Assembly: GCF_000970305.1 (NCBI RefSeq)
Contig: NZ_CP009517.1
Location: forward strand, 1,922,001 to 1,986,000
From: Methanosarcina barkeri 3
Lineage (GTDB): Archaea > Halobacteriota > Methanosarcinia > Methanosarcinales > Methanosarcinaceae
Reading direction: 5' to 3'
DNA length: 64,000 nucleotides
The notes below the pieces were generated by a model. It was not told the DNA's origin and made no database searches. It worked only from the letters and a program-made list of their open reading frames with translations. Below are positions 57,067-64,000 of this stretch, piece by piece (positions within the stretch are counted from its first letter, which is position 1; the number at the start of each line of letters is the position of its first letter). The position numbers and the translations under genes were made by a program.

Positions 57067-57681
57067 TTAATCAATTATATGCTCCTGAGGGGCATGAATT
57101 GTGTAAAGGAGATCAAGTCTATTTATTTTTTTCAACCGATTATAAATCAAAGTCCATACACAATCGTTTTCTCTGTTGACTTCACACATCCCGTCAACAG
57201 CTCCTCCACAGGGCCCGTTTAGGAGTCCTTTTGGGCACCGTGATTTAGGACAGATTCCTCCGAATTCACCAATTGTGCATTTTCCACACATTATGCACTG
57301 TCCTGAAAGCAGCTTACCCTCGCTTGAACCTCCCAGAGAAAGCGTATCGTTTGAGCCCAATACCGGTACCTCTGTTACACTGGAAACCGTTGAAACTCCA
57401 CTACCGCAGCCCATAACCAGAATACAGCGTGCCTCTTTTATTTTTTCGTTTTTCTGGACAAGGGAATCAAAAGACCTGACACTGCAGGCTGCTGTGGGAA
57501 GAGCCCAGCCTACTACATGCTTTCCGTTTTTCTCAAGTTGTCGGATCATCTCAAGGATTTCGGGTTCTCCACCGGTCTTCAATTTTGCAGCGCAGACATT
57601 GCATCCGATAATAAATATATCATCTTCGTCCTTCAATAAGGCCAGGATTTCTTCAAGGGGTTTTGCTGAAGTTATAATCAT
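57067..57681 (-). CDS. metV: MetV-like methylenetetrahydrofolate reductase partner
   Basis: A 204-residue Cys-rich protein of the MTHFR C-terminal (MetV) family. Cys motifs are CNVCAAK near residue 28, CIMCGKC near 134, and CPKSRCPKGLLNGPCGG, with CEVNRENDC close to the end; the last probably holds zinc or an iron-sulfur cluster. The start at 57681 has GAGGT five bases upstream. It lies two bases after the folP stop, so the two genes are translationally coupled, and 250 bases before metF. Confidence 0.85.
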   Translation of the reverse strand: MIITSAKPLEEILALLKDEDDIFIIGCNVCAAKLKTGGEPEILEMIRQLEKNGKHVVGWALPTAACSVRSFDSLVQKNEKIKEARCILVMGCGSGVSTVSSVTEVPVLGSNDTLSLGGSSEGKLLSGQCIMCGKCTIGEFGGICPKSRCPKGLLNGPCGGAVDGMCEVNRENDCVWTLIYNRLKKINRLDLLYTIHAPQEHIID

Positions 57682-57683
57682 AA

Positions 57684-58910
57684 CTACCTCAAGTATCGAT
57701 ATTCCAGATCGTTCCGATTTGCAATACATTCTCGGATCATTTCGGCAATAAGTGGAAGGGAGCGCGCTTGTCCTTCAAGCTTCCTGGCAAGACGTTCAAA
57801 CTGAAGTAGAGTACCCATTATAAGCACATCAGTCATCTCCGTTTCGTGGGAAACTGCGTTCCTTGTCAGGGCTGCATCCCCTCCCCGAGCAAGTATCTCC
57901 TGTTTTATTATCAAAGCCTCTGTGGTCGTAAGATTACGAATTTTTAGCATAAGATGGATGCTTTTATTCTGCATTACCTTTGAGCCTGTCACGGTAACCC
58001 CAAGTTTCCGCATTGCCATGGCTGCATCCTGTGGTGTCTTTACCTCAACCACAGAGACCTCATACCTACCCTCTTTTACTACACTTGGCCTACTTCTGAT
58101 AGCTCCTGAAAGTTTTACAACGTCTGCGGTCTCAGGTACATCATGCGTACGGACGATATGAGCACCTTTGTAAACTGCAATAGCTGCTGCAGCCAGGCTG
58201 CCATAGAGCCTTTCAGTTGCAGGTTTTCCAAGCAAATCTCCTATGAAAGATTTTCTTGAGAGAGCTGCTAACAAAGGCTTTTCAAGGATTTTAAGGCGTT
58301 CAAAATCGTCAAGAGTCTCAAAATCATGAACAGGAAGTTTTTCTTCGATCCACCTGCCGGATGCAGGGTCAAGTATGAGCTTTTCCGGACTTATGCCGCC
58401 TGCCTCAGCAGCCTGTATTATGGATTCGAGGGATTCGATAATCGCATCCATTCCAAGGGGGTCACCAGGTAATTTATTTGAGGCCATAACAACAGCAGGA
58501 CATCCGTAATCTGCCACTACTTCAATCATTCTGGGATCTGCTGTAAAACCGGAAACATCATTTATAATGTCAGCTCCTCTTTTGAGAACTTCTTCTGCGA
58601 TTTCAGAAAACATTGTATCTACGGAAATTACAGCATCCACATTGCCTTCCAGTGCTTCAAGCACTGGCAAAATACGTTCAAGTTCCTGTTTCCTGCTAAT
58701 AGGTTCGGCATGTATCCAGGTTGAACGAGCTCCAAGATCAAGGAATGTTGCTCCTTCCTCAACCATTTTCAGGGCAGTCTCAAGCGCAGAGTCCGGGCTT
58801 ATGACCGAATTTCCGTAAAAGGACTCAGGACTAAAGTTAATAATACCCATAACGTGTGCAGGGTATCGATCTCCTATTTTAATACCACATATTTCAGTAT
58901 CAACAACCAT
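57684..58910 (-). CDS. folP: Dihydropteroate synthase-like enzyme with C-terminal extension
   Basis: A 408-residue protein. The DHPS core (about 1-285) has VMGIINFSPESF, LDLGARSTW, AVISVDTM, NDVSGF, LDPASGRW and HIVRTHDVPETADV, fitting condensation of the pterin with p-aminobenzoate. A second domain of about 120 residues (from VVKEGRYEVSVVEV) is not part of bacterial DHPS. ATG at 58910 is chosen; an upstream TTG adds three residues. Confidence 0.87.
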   Translation of the reverse strand: MVVDTEICGIKIGDRYPAHVMGIINFSPESFYGNSVISPDSALETALKMVEEGATFLDLGARSTWIHAEPISRKQELERILPVLEALEGNVDAVISVDTMFSEIAEEVLKRGADIINDVSGFTADPRMIEVVADYGCPAVVMASNKLPGDPLGMDAIIESLESIIQAAEAGGISPEKLILDPASGRWIEEKLPVHDFETLDDFERLKILEKPLLAALSRKSFIGDLLGKPATERLYGSLAAAAIAVYKGAHIVRTHDVPETADVVKLSGAIRSRPSVVKEGRYEVSVVEVKTPQDAAMAMRKLGVTVTGSKVMQNKSIHLMLKIRNLTTTEALIIKQEILARGGDAALTRNAVSHETEMTDVLIMGTLLQFERLARKLEGQARSLPLIAEMIRECIANRNDLEYRYLR

Positions 58911-59359
58911 TTTTGACAACCAGACTCTATAGATTTTAATTTAATTACGCCAGCCCACGTTTAATAGCCATTAGTAAACAGGTATTGAGGGAAGCCGGCT
59001 TTACAGAGCGTTCTCACTATCGGAGATTTCAACGATATGCCTTTAAATCGTGAAAATATAGTTTATTCCACTTTTACTACATTCCGTGAAAAATCTTTTA
59101 TTTCATCCGCAGAGGCTTCCAGAGAGGGGAGATTGTTTATTGATTATTATCAGGACTGGATAAGTAATCACTATAATCATATGTTGATTAATATATATAA
59201 ACTGACTTTATCAGGTGTACTTGTTTAAGGTATTTTGAAGACACATTAAAGCAGGTTTCAAGCCTTACTATAGACCTCATTCCGCTGACACATTATATAG
59301 TAGGGGGATTATATATTAAACTAAGCAGCTATTTTGAATATTGTTGGCGGTAAACGTTA

Positions 59360-59440
59360 CTATAAACACTACTGTAAACACTATTGTAAACTTATTGTGA
59401 ACTTATTGTAAACTTATTGTAAACTTATTGTAATATTATA
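59360..59440. repeat. Tandem repeat, 11-bp unit
   Basis: Six units of TAAACTTATTG and TAAACACTACT variants. The 1.2 kb gap 58911-60133 has no supported gene. Confidence 0.8.
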
Positions 59441-59478
59441 AGCTCCAATAATACATAAAAATATTGATGTGTAGAATT

Positions 59479-59607
59479 GATCTGGCACAATTAGGAAAGC
59501 AGCATTGTATGTTAATTTAGAAATCGTTTATAAATAATTATTAATATTGTAAACTGACAAGACAAAGAGGACAAACATGATTTTTCTGATCCGGTACAAT
59601 TAGGAAA
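59479..59607. repeat. Spaced direct repeat GATCYGGYACAATTAGGAAA
   Basis: Copies at 59479-59498 and 59588-59607, 18 of 20 bases identical, 109 bases apart. Between them is AT-rich sequence without an ORF. Confidence 0.5.
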
Positions 59608-59779
59608 AACAACTTTTCTTGCTTTAGTACGAAACGAGTAAAATAAAGGGTATACACATTAAATTGAGTACCTGACTTAACTCAATAACTCATAATTGAT
59701 GTTTCACTCAAGAACTCAATGCCTTTACTTGATTTTCGGTGCTATCAAAGATATAGGTCGTCTCTATTACCTGGTTAAT

Positions 59780-59940
59780 ATTGTTCTCAAACGTTAGTAA
59801 AGCAGTTTTTAGGTTCTTATTGTTCTGAAGTAAAGCAGTTTTCAAGTTCTTATTGTTCTGAATTTCAGTACAACAGGAGATCTAAGTGCAACTGGAAATC
59901 TCAGTGCAATTGGAGATCCAAGTGCAACTGAAGCTAACCT
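59780..59940. repeat. Degenerate repeats in folD downstream region
   Basis: Two copies of GTAAAGCAGTTTTYARGTTCTTATTGTTCTGAA-like units (about 33 bases) followed by three GGAGATCYAAGTGCAACTG-like 18-base units. Confidence 0.65.
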
Positions 59941-60133
59941 GCAGTCCTTGCGCAAAAACACCATCATTCTTCATACTTAATATTAAATCATAGTGATATC
60001 AGTCATATAACACAGGACGACCAAGAGATAAAAAGTAAACAGGTATCACTAAAACAATACCAGAAAACAAAATATTATCAAAAAAGTCTCAAAAAAGATT
60101 AAAAGGCCTGGTAAAGACCTTACTAAAGAAATT

Positions 60134-60997
60134 TCAAAAATTCGTTTCTGCACAGTTAAGTACGTGCTTCATAAGTATGGCAATTGTCAGAGGGCCAACC
60201 CCTCCAGGAACAGGGGTGATTAGGGCTGCTTTTTTGATCACGTTTTCGAAGTCTACATCTCCGTATACGCCGTCTTTTTCCTGGGTAATACCCACATCAA
60301 AAATTACTGCACCTTCCTTTACCATATCGGCTTTTATGAGGTGTTTGACCCCAGCAGCAACCACCAGGATGTCTGCACCTAGAGTATATTTTTTAAGGTC
60401 ATCCGTGAATACGTGACAAACCGAAACGGTTGCGTTCCGGTTAAGGAACATTGCTGCCATGGGTTTTCCGACAACATTGCTGTGCCCGACAATAACCACA
60501 TTTTTGCCTTTAATAGGCACATTATATTCTTCAAGCGCCCGGATAACCCCATGCGGAGTGCAGGGTACAAGCCCTTCATCTCCAATCATTAGCTTTCCCA
60601 TATTGTAGGGATGAAAACCATCCGCATCTTTTTCAGGAGCTATGGCTTCCATTGCTTCCTGAGGGAAGAGGTGTTTAGGAAGTGGGAGTTGAAGCAGAAT
60701 TCCATGCACATTCCTGTCTTTGTTAAGGGTATTGATCAGGGAGATAAGTTCCTCCTGACTGGTTTCTGCCGGAAGAAAGTGGTCTTCTGCCCGAATGCCC
60801 ACACGTTCACAGGCCTTATGCTTCAGGCGGACGTACATCTTGGAAGCTGGGTCATCGCCAACAAGAACGGTAGCAAGTCCGGGCGTAACTCCCCTGTCAC
60901 TTACAAGAGCCTTAATTCCAGACTCCACTTCACCTTCAATTTTCTTTGCAAGAACTTTCCCATCTATAATTCGTGATTCATACCCTTCGTCTGACAT
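60134..60997 (-). CDS. folD: Methylenetetrahydrofolate dehydrogenase/cyclohydrolase
   Basis: A 287-residue Fol[21 protein letters not shown] contains the catalytic Tyr-Lys region, [13 protein letters not shown] the substrate site, and [19 protein letters not shown] the NADP-binding loop; [18 protein letters not shown] ends the fold. It interconverts methylene-, methenyl- and formyl-folate. The start at MSDEGYES (60997) is preferred. An upstream open frame overlaps the end of glyA, which lies directly upstream on the same strand. Confidence 0.95.
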   Translation of the reverse strand: MSDEGYESRIIDGKVLAKKIEGEVESGIKALVSDRGVTPGLATVLVGDDPASKMYVRLKHKACERVGIRAEDHFLPAETSQEELISLINTLNKDRNVHGILLQLPLPKHLFPQEAMEAIAPEKDADGFHPYNMGKLMIGDEGLVPCTPHGVIRALEEYNVPIKGKNVVIVGHSNVVGKPMAAMFLNRNATVSVCHVFTDDLKKYTLGADILVVAAGVKHLIKADMVKEGAVIFDVGITQEKDGVYGDVDFENVIKKAALITPVPGGVGPLTIAILMKHVLNCAETNF

Positions 60998-61020
60998 TGG
61001 TAAAACATCCCACTTTTTAA

Positions 61021-62259
61021 TTAACAATAAACCGGGAACCTTGAACAGAGTTCTCTGACCTTGTCACTAGTTTCAGACAGGATCCTATCATTTTCTGAAT
61101 TCGTGATTGCAGTCTCAATATAGTCGGCAATTAATTCCATTTCCGTTTCCTTCATACCCCTTGTGGTGCAGGCAGGAGTTCCGAGCCTTACACCGCTAGT
61201 GATAAAGGGACTGCGGGTTTCGAAGGGTACCGTGTTTTTGTTTGCAATAATCCCGGATTTGCTTAGGGCAGCTTCTGCATCTTTGCCTGTTATGTTCATA
61301 TTATTGAGATTGACAAGCATAAGATGATTGTCCGTGCCACCGGAAACCATATCAAAACCTTTCTCTTTCAGGCATTTGCAGAGGGTTTTTGCATTCCTTA
61401 CGGTCTGGATCTGGTCCTGTTTGAACTTCACACTCATGGCCTCTTTGAAGGCTACTGCCTTTGCGGCTATAATATGCATGAGAGGCCCACCCTGAAGACC
61501 CGGGAAAACAGCTTTATTAATTCCGGTTGCAAGTTCTTCTGTCTTGGAAATAATAATTCCGCCTCTTGGGCCCCTGAGAGTTTTATGAGTCGTGCTGGTA
61601 ACAAAGTCCGCATAAGGTACAGGACTCTGATGCACACCTGCAACTACAAGCCCTGCAATGTGGGCAATATCTGCAAGCAGATAAGCTCCAACTTCGTCAG
61701 CAATTTCTCTGAATTGTTTGAAATCAATTTCGCGAGGGTAAGCTGAAGCCCCGCAAACAATCATTTGCGGTTTATTTTCCTTTGCTTTTTTTAGAAGTTC
61801 GGAGTAGTCCAGCATCTCGGTCTTTTCGCTGACCCCGTAAGGCACAATATTAAAGAGCTTTCCGGAAAAACTCACAGGGCTGCCATGAGAAAGATGCCCT
61901 CCGTGAGAGAGATCCATGGACATGATGGTGTCTCCGGGATGCAAAACCGAGAAATAGACAGCCATATTAGATCCAGAACCCGAGTGAGGCTGGACGTTTA
62001 CATAATTTGCGTTAAAGACTTTCTTTGCCCTGGTAATCGCGAGATCCTCGGCAATGTCCACGAAATCACAGCCGCCATAGTACCGCTTTCCGGAATATCC
62101 TTCAGCATACTTATTCGTCAGAATCGATCCCTGAGCTTCCATAACAGCTTTGCTCGCATAATTTTCAGATGCGATGAGGTTTAGTTTATATTCCTGGCGA
62201 TCGGCTTCCTTTTTTATAGCCTCGAACAATTCCGGATCAATTTTTTCAATATAAGACAT
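61021..62259 (-). CDS. glyA: Serine hydroxymethyltransferase
   Basis: A 412-residue PLP enzyme. The N-terminus [48 protein letters not shown] and the PLP-Lys motif [13 protein letters not shown] are all present. It transfers the C1 unit from serine to a folate carrier, giving glycine. ATG at 62259 follows AGGTGAC. It forms a unit with folD. Confidence 0.96.
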   Translation of the reverse strand: MSYIEKIDPELFEAIKKEADRQEYKLNLIASENYASKAVMEAQGSILTNKYAEGYSGKRYYGGCDFVDIAEDLAITRAKKVFNANYVNVQPHSGSGSNMAVYFSVLHPGDTIMSMDLSHGGHLSHGSPVSFSGKLFNIVPYGVSEKTEMLDYSELLKKAKENKPQMIVCGASAYPREIDFKQFREIADEVGAYLLADIAHIAGLVVAGVHQSPVPYADFVTSTTHKTLRGPRGGIIISKTEELATGINKAVFPGLQGGPLMHIIAAKAVAFKEAMSVKFKQDQIQTVRNAKTLCKCLKEKGFDMVSGGTDNHLMLVNLNNMNITGKDAEAALSKSGIIANKNTVPFETRSPFITSGVRLGTPACTTRGMKETEMELIADYIETAITNSENDRILSETSDKVRELCSRFPVYC

Positions 62260-62668
62260 TACTGTCACCTGTAACCTGTTCCTTTAAAATTCTTCAAAAT
62301 CAAGAGTTTTTGTAGCTTGGATTAATGGATTGATTAACGCTAACATGTGCACGTATACAGGAGTTGCCTTCCAGATTGGAAAGTTACTCAAGAGGTCGGC
62401 GTTCAGCAATAAAATCGCCGAATAATGGGGAGTATAATTAAACAGACTCTATAACCTTCCTGATGGGGTTTTTCATTCTGAAGTTTCAAAAATTCCGGCA
62501 AAAAGCTCCTGAACTTGAAGATAGGAGATTTCGAAACCCGAAAAGCCCTTATGGTCTATATGGTTTCGCGGAATACCTATAAGTTTGGAATATTTATAAC
62601 TATCAGGGATTAAAGAAGTTATTAATCAGTAAAATCTGTTCCGGTTTTATATGATATTAAGCGTTTGC
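62260..62668. other. Gap between purN and glyA
   Basis: About 410 bases. A small ACATGTGCACGTAT palindrome-like sequence at about 62344 is the only notable point; no gene. Confidence 0.35.
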
Positions 62669-63277
62669 TCAATTTCCGGTTACTACATTTCTACCCTCAA
62701 TTTTAAGTTTACCCTCGGTAAAAAGCCTGACTGCTTCAGGATAAATAACATGTTCTTGCTCCAGAATTCTGGCAGTAAGGGTTTCTTCGGTATCCCCTGT
62801 AAGCACAGGTACGCACTTCTGGATGATTATCGGTCCCGAGTCCAATCCTTCGTCAACAAAATGCACTGTACAACCTGCAACTTTTACCCCGTATTCGAAA
62901 GCCTGCTTCTGGGCGTGAAGTCCTTTGAAGGCAGGAAGAAGAGAAGGATGAATGTTCATAATTCTGTTCCTGTAAGCTATAATTATTTCATTTCCTAAAA
63001 GCCTGAAGTAACCTGCAAGCAAAAGAAGGTCGATATCATATTGGCTCAAAACATTCAGAATAGCCCTATCATATTCATCCCGGTCATACTCGCCCGGATC
63101 AAGAAAAACCGCGTCTATCCCGTGATTTCTTGCACGTTCGAGCGCGTACGCATTTGCCTTATTGGAAATAACCACATTAACTGTAGCATTCTTTATGTAA
63201 CCCTTCTGAATGCTGTCCATAATTGCCTGGAGATTCGAACCCCTTCCAGAAACCAGCACTGCAATTTTTACAGTCAT
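62669..63277 (-). CDS. purN: Phosphoribosylglycinamide formyltransferase
   Basis: A 202-residue PurN. VLVSGRGSNLQAIMDSI binds the glycinamide ribotide phosphate; VVISNKANAYALERA, LAGYFRLLG, NIHPSLLPAFKGLHAQKQAFEYG and GCTVHFVDEGLDSGPII carry the catalytic Asn-His-Asp set. It uses 10-formyl-folate to form the second carbon of the purine ring. ATG at 63277. Confidence 0.95.
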   Translation of the reverse strand: MTVKIAVLVSGRGSNLQAIMDSIQKGYIKNATVNVVISNKANAYALERARNHGIDAVFLDPGEYDRDEYDRAILNVLSQYDIDLLLLAGYFRLLGNEIIIAYRNRIMNIHPSLLPAFKGLHAQKQAFEYGVKVAGCTVHFVDEGLDSGPIIIQKCVPVLTGDTEETLTARILEQEHVIYPEAVRLFTEGKLKIEGRNVVTGN

Positions 63278-63320
63278 CAAAGCTTTTAGATTGAAACAGT
63301 GCTATATTAGGGTTTTGGAA

Positions 63321-63572
63321 CAACCGTTGCGCCGGTTGATCACGCCTATAGGGTTAAGGGGATAAGGTTGTCAAATTCAAATGCTGAATCGCTTTTGGTA
63401 AAGCCTTTTTGAAAAGGGTATTTGAACAATTATTGCACTGGTTGATCAAAACCGTTGCGCCGGTTGATCACGCCGTTACTCGAGGTTTTCGCTCAAGCCT
63501 TTTTTGAAAAGGCTTGCGGGAAAGCAGTTTCTTGAAAAGGCTTGTGAGCAAGCAGTATTTTGAAGAGGCTTA
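63321..63572 (+). repeat. Dispersed intergenic repeat, copy 3, partly duplicated
   Basis: CCGTTGCGCCGGTTGATCAC occurs twice (63323 and about 63450), with TATAGGGTTAAGGGGATAAGG and several AAAGCCTTTT.TTGAAAAGG hairpin segments. It lies upstream of purN and just past the stop of the next gene. Confidence 0.8.
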
Positions 63573-63599
63573 TTGGACTAGGACAGTGGAAACTCGATT

Positions 63600-64000
63600 T
63601 TACTTCTCGTCGTGAGTTTCTCTACGTTCTTCTATAAAGTTAAGGAGTTCTTGAGAATCACTTATTCTGTCAAGTTCCTTTTTCTCTATCATAACAGTAT
63701 TTTCTACGGATTTTATTTTTGAGTGTCCATTGATGATAAATACGGATTGGGTCTCAGTGACGCAGGAGATACTGCTCATTAAATGAGCTCTTTTGACCAC
63801 GGTCGTATTGAATTCGCTGACTCCTGTAAGGATAACTGAGGATTTATCCCGTGAAATGGCCTTGAAAGGAGCCTGGGCAGTAGGAAGGACGTCATAGCCA
63901 AGCATGGAAATTGTGTTAAGTATCAAGTCTTCCGGTAAAAGCGTAGAGGGTTTATCCTGGATTTCGGTAATGGACTCTGCTTTCTTCCTGGGCTTTCTGC
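63600..64000 (-). CDS. Probable archaeal HTH regulator, C-terminal part
   Basis: The minus-strand frame is open from the window edge to the stop at 63600, about 133 residues, starting RKPRKKAESITEIQDKPSTL. LILNTISMLGYDVLPTAQAP, FKAISRDKSSVILTGVSEFN and KRAHLMSSISCVTETQSVFI match, from memory, the C-terminal domain of a conserved archaeal putative HTH-type regulator, in which the DNA-binding domain precedes this part. That domain is outside the window, so the assignment is provisional. Confidence 0.6.
   Translation of the reverse strand, partial: RKPRKKAESITEIQDKPSTLLPEDLILNTISMLGYDVLPTAQAPFKAISRDKSSVILTGVSEFNTTVVKRAHLMSSISCVTETQSVFIINGHSKIKSVENTVMIEKKELDRISDSQELLNFIEERRETHDEK

Noticed and set aside
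59037-59228. 63-codon plus-strand frame in the folP-folD gap
   Set aside because: No ribosome-binding site, no family resemblance; AT-rich chance frame.

Overview
The window reads as a methanogenic archaeon of the genus Methanosarcina. This is inferred from the coenzyme F420 ligase CofE, Hel308, ABCE1, archaeal L37e and Lsm, TrpB2, ThiD-ThiN, three DUF1699-type paralogues, a PGF-CTERM surface protein, low-GC intergenic regions rich in short tandem repeats, and a tetrahydrofolate gene set. The species cannot be decided from the sequence. No rRNA, complete tRNA or CRISPR array was seen.

Layout. 1-0.5 kb: the 5' part of a SIR2-like protein cut by the window edge. 1-12.2 kb: a transport locus. 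It has an MFS exporter and a SAM methyltransferase on the minus strand, then two paralogous lipoprotein substrate-binding proteins, a second methyltransferase, two permeases and two ATPases of the peptide/nickel (Opp/Dpp/Nik) type on the plus strand. It also carries decayed copies of a third binding protein (2275-2490) and a third methyltransferase (8428-8524), not recognisable as intact genes. 12.5-19.6 kb: a run of small redox and stress proteins (AhpD-like, TrmB regulator, hemerythrin, ferredoxin, SnoaL-like, CGGC, cupin, siroheme reductase-like) ending in a divergent HxlR regulator. 20-31.4 kb: ADP-forming acyl-CoA synthetase alpha subunit, two MATE exporters, an alpha/beta hydrolase, a Kup potassium transporter and a MarR regulator. 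32-34.2 kb: a large secreted NlpC/P60-PKD protein. 34.5-55 kb: housekeeping genes (YjbQ, lsm-rpl37e-purF, thiDN, trpB2, DUF1699 proteins, hisD, hel308, ABCE1, an EMC6-like protein, an MBL-fold hydrolase, thioredoxin). 54.9-63.3 kb: cofE and a folate C1 set (folP, metV, metF, folD, glyA, purN). The window ends in the C-terminal part of a likely archaeal HTH regulator.

How parts work together. The folate genes form a route: FolP makes the pterin carrier, GlyA loads it from serine, FolD and MetF/MetV interconvert the C1 states, and PurN (with PurF upstream in purine synthesis) uses formyl-folate. The transport locus combines import (binding proteins plus ABC), export (MFS) and small-molecule methylation. 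This resembles metallophore systems in logic only; a substrate cannot be read from sequence. It is the best candidate for an undescribed system here.

Non-coding DNA is unusually structured. Almost every longer intergenic gap carries its own short tandem repeat (units about 11-37 bp), several beginning inside the last or first codons of the adjacent gene. A dispersed hairpin-bearing repeat occurs three times, and several MITE-like inverted-repeat elements and a TnpB remnant are present.
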